Source: Kitasatospora cineracea (GTDB taxonomy: Bacteria > Actinomycetota > Actinomycetes > Streptomycetales > Streptomycetaceae). From it: a stretch of 64,000 bases of DNA. Under the pieces are notes generated by a model. The model was not told where the DNA came from. It saw nothing but the letters and a program-made list of their open reading frames with translations, and ran no database searches. The stretch spans positions 1,922,001 through 1,986,000 of the forward strand of contig NZ_RJVJ01000001.1 in assembly GCF_003751605.1 (NCBI RefSeq), given 5' to 3'. Both the position numbers and the translations under genes were made by a program. This document shows, one piece after another, positions 25,827 to 34,052 of the stretch (its first letter is position 1; each line of letters begins with the position of its first letter).

Positions 25827-26798
25827 TCAGAGCCAGCCGCGCTGGGCGGCTTTGATGCCGGCTTCGAAGCGGCTGGTGGCGCCGAGGCGTTCCATGATCG
25901 AGGCCATGTGGCGGCCGATGGTGCGGGCTGAGATGTTCAGGCGTTGGGCGGCGGTGTCGTCGGTGAGGCCGGTTCCGAGGAGGCGGAGTAGTTCGCGTTC
26001 GGTGGGGGTGAGTCCGGTGGCGGGGTCGTCGGGGGTGTGGGCGCCGAGTGGGACGGCGGTGTTCCAGGCTTGTTCGTAGAGGCTGAGCAGGGCGTCGAGG
26101 ATGCCGGGTTCGGTGACGTGCAGGGCGCCTTTGCGGGTGTCTTCCGGGTCGATCGGGACGAGGGCCTGGGTGCGGTCGACGATGACGATGCGCTGGGGGA
26201 TGGTGGGGGCGGTGCGGACTTCGCCGCCCAGGCCGAGCAGCCAGTGGGCGTAGTGGGCGGCGTGCGGCTGGTGGCGGACGGCGTCCGGGTAGAGGCTGCG
26301 CAGCACGACCCCGCGGGCGAGCAGTCCGGCGTCGGTGGCGCGGCCGGCCACGAGGTCCCCGGGCCGCTGGACGCCGGACCGGCAGCCGAGCACCTCGGTG
26401 ATGGCCTCCCGGCTCATCCGCTCCAGCCGGTCGACGATGGCGTCCGCCCCGAGCAGCCGCTCGCCGTGCGCCGACCGCTGTTCGGCCCGGTCCGCGACCA
26501 GCCGGGTGACGGCTGCCTTGGAGGCAGCCAACTGCGCCTGTCGCTCGGCCAGTTCGGCCTCCTGCTCGGCGATCAGGTCGGCCAGCCCGATCTCCGGGCC
26601 GACCGCGCGGACCCGCCCGGGCCGCTCGGCGGAGGCCCGGACGAGGGCGCGCCGGCCGAGCTCGTCGAGCGCGGCGTGCACCTCGGACGGGCTCAGTCCG
26701 CAGTGCGCGGCCAGCTCCGCCACGCCGTGGTCCGGGTGGTCGAGCATCGCCCGGTACACCGTGCTCGCGCCGACCGTCAGCCCGAGAGCCTCCAGCAC
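25827..26798 (-). CDS. LuxR-family regulator with N-terminal TrmB-like HTH
   Basis: The 323-residue protein has an N-terminal winged-helix segment (STVYRAMLDHPDHGVAELAA, then HCGLSPSEVHAALDELGRRA), a coiled coil at about 95-135, a central effector-like domain, and a C-terminal LuxR HTH (GLTPTERELLRLLGTGLTDD, TAAQRLNISARTIGRHMASI). The GTG at 26798 is preceded by a run of G that can serve as ribosome site. The gene is divergent from the short peptide at 27177 and is the obvious candidate for its control. Regulators of this two-HTH kind often sit beside short peptide or bacteriocin genes in streptomycetes, but I cannot name this one. Confidence 0.85.
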   Translation of the reverse strand: MLEALGLTVGASTVYRAMLDHPDHGVAELAAHCGLSPSEVHAALDELGRRALVRASAERPGRVRAVGPEIGLADLIAEQEAELAERQAQLAASKAAVTRLVADRAEQRSAHGERLLGADAIVDRLERMSREAITEVLGCRSGVQRPGDLVAGRATDAGLLARGVVLRSLYPDAVRHQPHAAHYAHWLLGLGGEVRTAPTIPQRIVIVDRTQALVPIDPEDTRKGALHVTEPGILDALLSLYEQAWNTAVPLGAHTPDDPATGLTPTERELLRLLGTGLTDDTAAQRLNISARTIGRHMASIMERLGATSRFEAGIKAAQRGWL

Positions 26799-27176
26799 TG
26801 CATCCCCCCAAGGACGTCGTAGGCGCAAACCCCCCGGTAAGCAGCCGCTCGCATCCAAACAGTTGCCCGGCGCGGGTGCAAGATCCTTTCCCGCCTGGTG
26901 GGTGCCGGTGCGGGACGGGGCGGCGCGGGGCGCCGGGAGGGGCGGCGGGAGGGGTCCGCGGCGGCCGGGGCACCGGGCCGGGCCCGGCGTCGTGACTGGA
27001 ACCGGACTGGCCGATTGGCGACAGCCGGAACACCTTCCACCGGCCCCGGAGAACGGCGAAGCTGTTCATCGCCGCCGGAGAAACCGACCGGACGGCAACC
27101 GGACGGAGCGTCAACCGCGGGACGCCTGCGCCGGAACAGCACCCCACCCGACACCGCCACCGGAAGGACCACCGTC
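26799..27176. promoter_or_regulatory. Divergent intergenic region between LuxR regulator and short peptide
   Basis: 378 bp without a convincing gene. The left half is extremely G-rich on the plus strand (26900-26975), the right half is richer in A and C with repeated CCGGA motifs (27000-27130). Both divergent promoters must lie here, but no clear -10/-35 pair could be placed. Confidence 0.4.
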
Positions 27177-27323
27177 ATGGACGTCGCCCGCCCCGCCGAG
27201 GCCGCCGCGGTCTCCGCCCTCGCCGGGCTCCTGCCCGTCCCCGACGCCGCCCCCGCCGACCCGCTCGACGGCGGCTCCCCGGCCCCGGCCGGCGGCAACA
27301 ACAGCGCCACCCGGGGCGGCTGA
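27177..27323 (+). CDS. 48-residue peptide of unknown function, candidate precursor or signal
   Basis: It has a good ribosome site (GGAAGGACC) and an Ala/Leu-rich helical first half (MDVARPAEAAAVSALAGLLP), then a Pro/Gly/Asn/Ser tail holding a Gly-Gly pair after LD (residues about 31-32) and ending NNSATRGG. There is no cysteine and no signal peptide. The layout (helical leader, small-residue tail, dedicated regulator upstream, partner ORF 6 bp downstream) is like that of a ribosomally made peptide or quorum signal, but no modification enzyme is adjacent. Function is not recognised. Confidence 0.55.
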   Translation: MDVARPAEAAAVSALAGLLPVPDAAPADPLDGGSPAPAGGNNSATRGG

Positions 27324-27329
27324 CCGCCC

Positions 27330-27644
27330 ATGGACGTCGTCCACACCGGCCTGGAACGCCGCCGGACCGCCCAGGCCGCCGCCGCGACCGAGGAAGCCGA
27401 GGCCGTTGACGCCCTCTGGGCCCATGCCGTCCCCGGTGACGGGCTCGAGCACGTCACGGCCCGCTCCTGCGCCGACCGGATCGACTTCCTGCTGTTCTAC
27501 CTGAGCCGCCCCCCGGGCCGGGACTCCGACGCGGCCGACCGCGCCCGCCGGCTGATCACCGCCGCCCACCGGGCCTCGCCCCTGCTCCACCAGCGCTACC
27601 TCCCGCTGGAGCCGTCGACCCCCGCAGGACACCCCGGCTACTGA
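27330..27644 (+). CDS. 104-residue helical protein downstream of the short peptide
   Basis: It starts six bases after the peptide stop, so it is probably cotranslated. The sequence is mainly helical (LERRRTAQAAAATEEAEAVD, SCADRIDFLLFYLSRPPGRD) with a Pro/Thr-rich end. Like the peptide it begins MDV. There is no known domain. It may be an immunity, chaperone or binding partner for the peptide, which is inference from position only. Confidence 0.6.
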   Translation: MDVVHTGLERRRTAQAAAATEEAEAVDALWAHAVPGDGLEHVTARSCADRIDFLLFYLSRPPGRDSDAADRARRLITAAHRASPLLHQRYLPLEPSTPAGHPGY

Positions 27645-27811
27645 CCGCCGGATCACCGCGCCACCACGCCACCGCACGCCCGCCGCACCGCACGACCGCT
27701 GCACCTGCAGGGCAGCCGTCCCCCGGGCGCGCCTCCGAACCTCCGGCCCGTACGGGCCCGCCGCGCCGCCGCGGCACCACCTGACGAACCGACAACCCCT
27801 GGAGCCCCGCC

Positions 27812-29107
27812 ATGCCTTCGCACGCCCCGCGCCCGGCCGCCCGTCGCCGTACCGCCACGGCCGCCGCCCTGATCGCCCTCGCCGTCCCGTTCGCCGCCGC
27901 CACCGGGGCCTCCGCGACCTCGGTCGCCGGCTGGGACAAGGTCGCCCAGTGCGAGAGCTCCGGCAACTGGAGCATCAACACCGGCAACAGCTACTACGGC
28001 GGCCTGCAGATCTCGCTCCCCACCTGGCGGGCGTACAGCGGCCTCCAGTACGCCGCCCGGCCGGACCTCGCCACCAAGCAGCAGCAGATCCTGATCGCCG
28101 AGAAGATCCTGGCCGGCCAGGGCCCCACCGCCTGGGCCACCCAGTGCAACGGCCCGCTCTACACCGACCACGCCGACCCCTACCCGTCCACCCCTCCGCA
28201 GACGTCGACCTGGAAGGCCCAGGTGGTGGTCAACGGCGGTGGCGGGATCTACCACGCGATCCGGGACTCGTCGGGCAACTGGTCGGGCTTCGCGAACATC
28301 GCCTCCCAGACCGGTGACATCGGGACGGTGGGCTCGATCGCGGACGCCGGCATCAACGGCGAGACCCACGTGGTCGCGGTCGGCGGCGACGGCAAGCTCT
28401 ACCACGCCATCAGGTTCTCCGACGGCACCTGGGGCACCTTCGGTGACGTGAACGCGCAGGCGGGTGCGCTGCCGGGCGCGGTGACGAAGGTGTCGGCGGT
28501 GTCGGTGGGCGGTGACCTGCACGTGCTGGCGGTGGCGGGTGGGAAGTTGTTCCACACCGCTCGGCTGGCGAACGGGTCGTGGATGCCGTTCGCGGACGTG
28601 AGCACTGGGGCGGGTGTGCTGGGCGGGGCGGTGACCAGTGCGGCTGCGGCTTCGGTGGGTGGTCAGTTGCAGGTGGCCGCGGTGGTGGACGGCCGGGTGG
28701 TGCACACCATCCGCGACGTGTCGGGGAACTGGAGTGCGTGGGGTGATGTCTACGCGGTGGCGGGGAACGTGGGTGTGGCCAGTGACGTGGCGATGGCCGG
28801 TACGGGTACGGACCTGCAGATCGTGGTGACGGCGGCCAACGGCAGCAAGCAGTACCACGGTGCCCGGCTGGCGAACGGCAGTTGGATGGCGCTGACGGAC
28901 CTGTCGGGTTCGATCGGTTCGTTCACGGCGACGGGTGTGAGCGCGGCGTCGGTGGACAGCGAGCTGCAGCTGACCTTCGTGACCAACGACAACCGGATCC
29001 TGCACACCATCCGCCACACCAGCGGCTCCTGGCAGACCGCGGGCGCCATCCCGCTGACCGGCGTCTACGGCAACCACTACGCCGCCAGCATCACCGGGTC
29101 CCTGTGA
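27812..29107 (+). CDS. Secreted Rpf-like transglycosylase with six-repeat propeller-type domain
   Basis: The 431-residue protein has a signal peptide (ending near GASA), then an Rpf/transglycosylase domain at about 37-118 (WDKVAQCESSGNWSINTGNS, catalytic Glu48, YYGGLQISLPTW). The rest (about 133-431) has six repeats built on (Y/F)H(A/T)xRxxxGxWxxF, spaced about 50 residues, which suggests a six-bladed lectin-like beta-propeller. Rpf enzymes cleave glycan strands and promote growth resumption. The repeats probably bind wall or surface glycans. The DNA of the repeat part is almost the same as in the CHAP gene at 30015. Confidence 0.88.
   Translation: MPSHAPRPAARRRTATAAALIALAVPFAAATGASATSVAGWDKVAQCESSGNWSINTGNSYYGGLQISLPTWRAYSGLQYAARPDLATKQQQILIAEKILAGQGPTAWATQCNGPLYTDHADPYPSTPPQTSTWKAQVVVNGGGGIYHAIRDSSGNWSGFANIASQTGDIGTVGSIADAGINGETHVVAVGGDGKLYHAIRFSDGTWGTFGDVNAQAGALPGAVTKVSAVSVGGDLHVLAVAGGKLFHTARLANGSWMPFADVSTGAGVLGGAVTSAAAASVGGQLQVAAVVDGRVVHTIRDVSGNWSAWGDVYAVAGNVGVASDVAMAGTGTDLQIVVTAANGSKQYHGARLANGSWMALTDLSGSIGSFTATGVSAASVDSELQLTFVTNDNRILHTIRHTSGSWQTAGAIPLTGVYGNHYAASITGSL
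28208..29097 (+). repeat. 890-bp duplicated propeller segment, copy 1
   Basis: This stretch matches 30567-31456 base for base without any gap. By eye I count about 19 differences, most of them clustered at 28411-28437. It has third positions richer in G and T than the surrounding genes. It lies inside the Rpf-like gene. Confidence 0.93.
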
Positions 29108-29892
29108 TGGTGACGCGCAGGCAGCACCGGCACCTCCGCCGGGCCGGGCTCGGACTACTGGCGGCCGCGGTACTGGCCACCCTGCCGGGCTGCGGGAGCC
29201 AGGCGCCCGACACGGCCGCGGCCCCGACCGTCCCGACCGCCCCGGCGGTGTCCCTCCCGGTGGCCGCCGAGGCCGCCGCCCCCGCCACTGCCACTGCCAC
29301 CGCGTCCGCTTCCGCGTCCGCTTCCACCTCCGCCTCTGCTTCCGCCGAGGTCGGGGCATCAGCCGCAGCCGGAGCACAGGGCACCCGGCCCGCCGCCCCG
29401 GCGCCCGGCGCCACCGTGCAGAGCCTGCCGACCGGCAGCCTGCGGGTGGCCGGGGCCGCGCAGGTGACCGCCGAGATCTCCGGCCTCGCCACTCCGGCGA
29501 AGCTGACGGCCGGCGGCCCGGCGGTGGAGTTCACGGCCACGCTGCGGAACACCGGCAGCACCGACTACCCGTCCGTGGCACCGCTGCTGAGGTTCGACCA
29601 GTACGACGGGGGCGCCGCCCCGCTCGGCTCGGTGCCCGGCACCCTGGAGCGATTCGACCAGGCCGACGGCACCTGGCGGCCCGCCCCGCTCCCGCAGGCG
29701 GCCGGCATGGACTACCTGCTCGCGGCGGACGGCCCGGTGGCCCTCCCCAAGGGAGCCGAGGTGAGCGTCCGGTACCGGATCGCCCTCGCCCCGGGCCTCC
29801 GCCCCGGCAGCACCGCGCTGCACCTCCTCGCGGTCTCGCTGCCCGACCACCTCCAGGCCGGCGACAGCCGACTGCCCGTCTCCATCGGCTGA
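29107..29892 (+). CDS. Putative lipoprotein between two propeller-bearing wall hydrolases
   Basis: The start overlaps the previous stop by one base (TGATG), so it is cotranslated with the Rpf-like gene. The 261-residue product has a lipoprotein signal (LAAAVLATLPGCGS, lipobox Cys near residue 25), a low-complexity Thr/Ser/Ala linker, then a beta-rich domain (about 120-260) with FTATLRNTGSTDYPSVAPLL, like immunoglobulin-type folds seen in secreted actinomycete proteins. Its place suggests it docks or controls the hydrolases at the membrane surface. No catalytic motif. Confidence 0.75.
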   Translation: MVTRRQHRHLRRAGLGLLAAAVLATLPGCGSQAPDTAAAPTVPTAPAVSLPVAAEAAAPATATATASASASASTSASASAEVGASAAAGAQGTRPAAPAPGATVQSLPTGSLRVAGAAQVTAEISGLATPAKLTAGGPAVEFTATLRNTGSTDYPSVAPLLRFDQYDGGAAPLGSVPGTLERFDQADGTWRPAPLPQAAGMDYLLAADGPVALPKGAEVSVRYRIALAPGLRPGSTALHLLAVSLPDHLQAGDSRLPVSIG

Positions 29893-30014
29893 TCCGGGCC
29901 GCCCGAACTCCCGCTCCACGCACGGCCTCCGCTTCACGCACGGCCCCGGTCCGCACCGCGGACCGCCCCAGGACTTCACCGCCCGTCGGACCACTCCAGA
30001 GAAGGACCACAGCC

Positions 30015-31466
30015 ATGACCAAGAACGTCACCCGCCGCCTGCTGACCGCCACCGTCTCCACCGGCGTCCTCGCCTCCGCCCTGGTGTTCGGCGCCCAGAG
30101 CGCCCAGGCCAGCGTCGGCTCCAGCATCATCAACATCGCCTCCGCCAACCTGAACAACGGCCCGTGCAGCACCAACAGCGCCGGCGGCTCCGGCTACTAC
30201 AACAGCTGCAGCGAGGCGTGGTGCGCCGACTTCGCCAAGTGGGTCTGGGCCCAGGACGGCGTCAACGTCTCCGGCCTGACCGCCGGGGCGGGCAGCTTCG
30301 CCCAGTACGGCTCCGGCCTGCACTCCACGCCGCACGTCGGTGACGCGGCGGTCTTCAACTACAACGGCAACGGCTACGCCGACCACGTCGCGCTGGTCGC
30401 CTCGGTGAACACCGACGGCACCGTCTCCACCATCGGCGGCAACCAGAGCAACCGCGTCACCTGGGGCAAGATCACCGCCGGTGGCTACTACGGCTCGCAG
30501 AAGGTCAGCGGCTACGTCACGCCGATCGGCGGCCGCGACGACAACCCGGCCCCGGCGCAGACCACCACCTGGAAGGCCCAGGTCCTGGTCAACGGCGGTG
30601 GCGGGATCTACCACGCGATCCGGGACTCGTCGGGCAACTGGTCGGGCTTCGCGAACATCGCCTCCCAGGCCGGTGACATCGGGACGGTGGGTTCGATCGC
30701 GGACGCCGGCATCAACGGCGAGACCCACGTGGTCGCGGTCGGCGGCGACGGCAAGCTCTACCACGCGATCCGCCACGCGGACGGCTCCTGGGCCGGGTTC
30801 GGTGACGTGAACGCGCAGGCGGGTGCGCTGTCGGGCGCGGTGACGAAGGTGTCGGCGGTGTCGGTGGGCGGTGACCTGCACGTGCTGGCGGTGGCGGGTG
30901 GGAAGTTGTTCCACACCGCTCGGCTGGCGAACGGGTCGTGGATGCCGTTCGCGGACGTGAGCACTGGGGCGGGTGTGCTGGGCGGGGCGGTGACCAGTGC
31001 GGCTGCGGCTTCGGTGGGTGGTCAGTTGCAGGTGGCCGCGGTGGTGGACGGCCGGGTGGTGCACACCATCCGCGACGTGTCGGGGAACTGGAGTGCGTGG
31101 GGTGATGTCTACGCGGTGGCGGGGAACGTGGGTGTGGCCAGTGACGTGGCGATGGCCGGTACGGGTACGGACCTGCAGATCGTGGTGACGGCGGCCGACG
31201 GCAGCAAGCAGTACCACGGTGCCCGGCTGGCGAACGGCAGTTGGATGGCGCTGACGGACCTGTCGGGTTCGATCGGTTCGTTCACGGCGACGGGTGTGAG
31301 CGCGGCGTCGGTGGACAGCGAGCTGCAGCTGACCTTCGTGACCAACGACAACCGGATCCTGCACACCATCCGCCACACCAGCGGCTCCTGGCAGACCGCG
31401 GGCGCCATCCCGCTGACCGGCGTCTACGGCAACCACTACGCCGCTAGCATCACCGGCACCCTCTGA
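30015..31466 (+). CDS. Secreted CHAP-domain wall hydrolase with six-repeat propeller-type domain
   Basis: The 483-residue protein has a good ribosome site (GAAGGA), a signal peptide (LTATVSTGVLASALVFGAQS, cut near AQA), a CHAP domain at about 35-175 with catalytic Cys70 (SEAWCADFAKWVW) and His124 (YADHVALVAS), then a six-repeat domain (about 187-483) nearly identical to that of the Rpf-like protein. CHAP enzymes are amidases or endopeptidases of peptidoglycan. Sharing one targeting domain with a glycosidase suggests the two act at the same wall site. Confidence 0.9.
   Translation: MTKNVTRRLLTATVSTGVLASALVFGAQSAQASVGSSIINIASANLNNGPCSTNSAGGSGYYNSCSEAWCADFAKWVWAQDGVNVSGLTAGAGSFAQYGSGLHSTPHVGDAAVFNYNGNGYADHVALVASVNTDGTVSTIGGNQSNRVTWGKITAGGYYGSQKVSGYVTPIGGRDDNPAPAQTTTWKAQVLVNGGGGIYHAIRDSSGNWSGFANIASQAGDIGTVGSIADAGINGETHVVAVGGDGKLYHAIRHADGSWAGFGDVNAQAGALSGAVTKVSAVSVGGDLHVLAVAGGKLFHTARLANGSWMPFADVSTGAGVLGGAVTSAAAASVGGQLQVAAVVDGRVVHTIRDVSGNWSAWGDVYAVAGNVGVASDVAMAGTGTDLQIVVTAADGSKQYHGARLANGSWMALTDLSGSIGSFTATGVSAASVDSELQLTFVTNDNRILHTIRHTSGSWQTAGAIPLTGVYGNHYAASITGTL
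30567..31456 (+). repeat. 890-bp duplicated propeller segment, copy 2
   Basis: Gap-free counterpart of 28208-29097, inside the CHAP gene. The identity begins at the junction ACCTGGAAGGCCCAGGT, at the end of the linker, and stops five bases before the stop region, so the duplication fits the domain boundary precisely. Confidence 0.93.
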
Positions 31467-31504
31467 CCTTCGGCTCCCGACCGACCGATCGGGACCGACC
31501 GGAC

Positions 31505-31543
31505 GGCCCGGCCGCCTCGCCACCACGGCGCGGCGGCCGGGCC
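31505..31543 (+). terminator. Hairpin terminator after the CHAP gene
   Basis: Perfect 12-bp stem GGCCCGGCCGCC (31505-31516) with 31532-31543 and a 15-nt loop, 38 bp after the CHAP stop. Confidence 0.7.
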
Positions 31544-31909
31544 GGTCGGCGTTCGGCCCCGGTGTTCGGCCTCCGGTCGGTCGGCCTCCGCTTCGCGGCG
31601 AGGGCCGACACGTCAACCGGCCGCCTGCGGAATTCACCCCACCGGGCGTCGAACATGCTTGCTGTGGCGTGGAGTTGGCGCAGGCCGGGCGCAACTCTGG
31701 CGAATGTCGGGTGATCTGGGGGAATTCCGTCGCCCGGGGATTTCCTGAGGGGTGAACGCGAGTGCAATTCGGATGCGAATGTTCGAATCTGACGGTTCGA
31801 CAGCTCTTCTGCGGCTGCCTAGCGTTCGGGATGTTCGGGCCAGCGAAATGCCCCGGCGGACGCCATCACATCCCCGGGGCGAGGCCGAAGTCCGTCTGAA
31901 AGCTTCGAC
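31544..31909. other. Intergenic region with lowered GC
   Basis: No convincing gene is seen. From about 31620 to 31830 the GC content drops visibly compared with the rest of the window (for example GGAATTCCGTCGCCCGGGGA, GAATGTTCGAATCTGACGGT), typical of promoter DNA. No confident promoter could be placed. It may serve the small ORF at 31910. Confidence 0.4.
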
Positions 31910-32368
31910 ATGTTCCATTTTACCGGCTGGGCGGGCGCCGCGGTCGCCGTTCCCGCGCTCCTCCTCGTCCTGGTCCTCGCCCGGCTGCTCTTCGCCGGCT
32001 CCGACCGCGCCTCGACCGGCCGCCACCGGGCCGGCGTCCGCACCCCGTCGGCCCCGGTACCGGCCTCGGTGCCGGCCCCGGCGCCCGGTCCGGTTCCGGC
32101 TCCGGTGCTGCGGGGCCCGAACACGCTGCCGCTGTGCTCCCGGTACCGGCGGCCGATGTCCGTCCGCACGCTGCACCGGACGATCATGCCGAGGTTCCCG
32201 GTCTTCCACGGCCCCGCCGTCCGGCTCGCCGTCCGTCGGGCCCCGCGCCCCGTCCCCCGCCCGGCCGCGCGTCCCGCCGCCTGCCCGGTCGACCGTCCGA
32301 ACGCCGTCCCGCGCGTCGTGCCGCTCTGGGCCGCGCACGCCGGGAGAGCGGGGGAGGGCGGTGCGTGA
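31910..32368 (+). CDS. Possible small membrane protein with Pro/Arg-rich tail
   Basis: The 152-residue ORF begins MFHFTGWAGAAVAVPALLLV, a plausible signal-anchor helix, followed by a long Pro/Ala/Arg-rich segment with no domain. A weak GAAAG lies upstream. Competing frames are open over the same stretch, so the coding status is uncertain. The hydrophobic N-terminus and preceding AT-rich gap favour this frame. It converges on the TetR gene. Confidence 0.4.
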   Translation: MFHFTGWAGAAVAVPALLLVLVLARLLFAGSDRASTGRHRAGVRTPSAPVPASVPAPAPGPVPAPVLRGPNTLPLCSRYRRPMSVRTLHRTIMPRFPVFHGPAVRLAVRRAPRPVPRPAARPAACPVDRPNAVPRVVPLWAAHAGRAGEGGA

Positions 32369-32389
32369 GGGGGACGGTGGGTGAGGGGG

Positions 32390-33160
32390 CTACCTGACGA
32401 TGCTCTTGCCGATGCTGGGGAGCACGAAGTCCTGGATCAGGCCCTTGGCGTCGCGGACCAGGGGCCGGAAGACCCGGTAGCGGGAGAGGTTGATGAGGCG
32501 GCCGACCAGGGGGGTGGAGCGGCGGACGAACTCGCGGGTGCGCTGGGTGTCGGGGGTGCGGTCGAAGACCCAGTAGAGGACGACGACCATCAGGTGCAGC
32601 CAGAGCACGTCGGGCAGCAGCTCGACGAGTTCGGCGTCGAGCTTGGGGGCGAGTTCGGAGCCCTGGAGCACGTCGCGGAAGAGTTCGACGGCGGTGGCCC
32701 GGGCCGGGTGGGACTCGTTGGAGAAGGGGCTGAGCGAGCTGGTCGGGTCGGCGGCGGTGCGGAAGAACTGGGCCGAGAACTCGTGGTAGGGAGCGGCGGT
32801 GTCGATCCAGGACTCGATGGCGATCTGCAGGCGCTCGGCGAAGTCGCGGGTGTCGGCCATCCGGATCCGGGCGTCGGCGGCGTGCTCGTAGGTCATCCGG
32901 TCGTAGAAGCCCTGGATCAGGAACTCCTTGGCCGCGAAGTAGTAGTACGCGCTGCCGACCGAGACGCCGGCCTCGGTGGCGATCGCGCGCATGGTGGTCT
33001 TCTCGTAGCCGCGTTCCCGGAACAGCCGCATCGCGGTCTCCAGGATCAGCGCGCGGGTGGCCTCGCTCTTGTCGGTCTTCGGCTGGGCCCGGCCGCCCGC
33101 CAGCTCGCCGGACGCGGGCAGGCCGGTCGCCTGCTCGTCCTTGTCGCTCGCGTTCTCCAC
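32390..33160 (-). CDS. TetR-family transcriptional regulator
   Basis: The 256-residue protein has a charged 30-residue N-terminus, then the TetR HTH (ATRALILETAMRLFRERGYE, GVSVGSAYYYFAAKEFLI) and a long helical C-terminal domain (YWVFDRTPDTQRTREFVRRS). A GTG at 33160 is chosen because the in-frame extension upstream (to 33439) is low-complexity and would cover the probable operator. The GNAT gene is divergent, but the target genes are not evident. Confidence 0.88.
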   Translation of the reverse strand: MENASDKDEQATGLPASGELAGGRAQPKTDKSEATRALILETAMRLFRERGYEKTTMRAIATEAGVSVGSAYYYFAAKEFLIQGFYDRMTYEHAADARIRMADTRDFAERLQIAIESWIDTAAPYHEFSAQFFRTAADPTSSLSPFSNESHPARATAVELFRDVLQGSELAPKLDAELVELLPDVLWLHLMVVVLYWVFDRTPDTQRTREFVRRSTPLVGRLINLSRYRVFRPLVRDAKGLIQDFVLPSIGKSIVR

Positions 33161-33529
33161 GCCACCGGACCCTACCGGGCGCCGATGACTCCCCTGCTGG
33201 CCGTTTCCTGCCACCTCGCCCCGCCCGATCCGGTTTCGTCGTGGTCTCCTACGGCCCGAGCCTAGCCCGGACCGGGACAACTCCGGACCGGGAGGGCGAA
33301 TCGGAAACGGGGGTGACGTGCCCGGTGCCCCCCGGCACCGGGTCGGTCGTGCAGGCGGGTCGCCGGCCCGTCCGGTGCCGGAGGGCGGCCGGACGGCTCC
33401 CCGCCGGCGGCCGGGAGCCAGCGTTTCGAACGTGTTCAAAACACTGTGGACGACTCTAGGGCACCGGTTCGGGCACGCTCAACCCCCGGACCGGAAAAGG
33501 TCCGGCGGCGGGTGTGCGAGGCTGGCCGC
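33161..33529. promoter_or_regulatory. Divergent intergenic region with a probable TetR operator
   Basis: A 20-bp near-palindrome GTTTCGAACGTGTTCAAAAC lies at 33423-33442 (arms match at 8 of 9 positions) in an AT-richer pocket, like many TetR operators. GAGGCT (33518-33523) six bases before the GNAT ATG may be a -10 for a leaderless transcript. The rest is GC-rich with no gene. Confidence 0.55.
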
Positions 33530-34045
33530 ATGCCCGACCCCACCCCGCCCCCGGCCGCCCTGCGCGAGGGCGGCGCCGCGGACGCCGCCGCCGTCGCCGG
33601 GCTGTACACCGCCGGCCGCCGCAGCGCGTACGCCGCCCTGCTGCCGGCGGAACTGCTGGACGCCGACGCCGCCGAGCAGGAACTGCTCTGGGCGCTGCGG
33701 CTGGACGCCGACTACGGGACGCCCGCCGACACCCCCGTCCTGCTGCTCGCCGAGGACCCGGACGGCGCCGCCGTCGGCTTCGCGTACCTGGTGCCGGACG
33801 GCGGCGCGGTGCGGCTGGAGCAGCTGCACGTCCGCCCCGACCGGGCCGGCGTCGGGATCGGCACCCTCCTGCTGCGTGCCGCGCTGGACCGCTTCCCGCA
33901 GGCGCCCGTCCGGCTGGACGTGCTGGCCGCGAACCGGCGGGCGGTGGCGTTCTACGAGCGGCACGGCGCCCGCCGCCTCGGCCGCGGCACCGCGCACTTC
34001 CCGGACGGGTCGCGGCTGCCCGAGTACCGGTACGGCTGGCGCTGA
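33530..34045 (+). CDS. GNAT-family N-acetyltransferase
   Basis: The 171-residue protein shows the GNAT core: beta4 (AVRLEQLHVRPDRAGVGIGT) with the RxxGxG/A-type acetyl-CoA loop, and motif B (DVLAANRRAVAFYERHGAR). The substrate is unknown. No ribosome site is visible at the Met at 33530, and an upstream in-frame start at 33446 would add only Arg-rich residues. Confidence 0.88.
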   Translation: MPDPTPPPAALREGGAADAAAVAGLYTAGRRSAYAALLPAELLDADAAEQELLWALRLDADYGTPADTPVLLLAEDPDGAAVGFAYLVPDGGAVRLEQLHVRPDRAGVGIGTLLLRAALDRFPQAPVRLDVLAANRRAVAFYERHGARRLGRGTAHFPDGSRLPEYRYGWR

Positions 34046-34052
34046 CGAGTCG

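Noticed and set aside
31752..32384. Competing plus-strand frame from 31752
   Set aside because: It begins in the AT-rich gap and is Arg/Pro/Ser-rich without any hydrophobic or domain pattern. The frame from 31910 has a proper signal-anchor helix.
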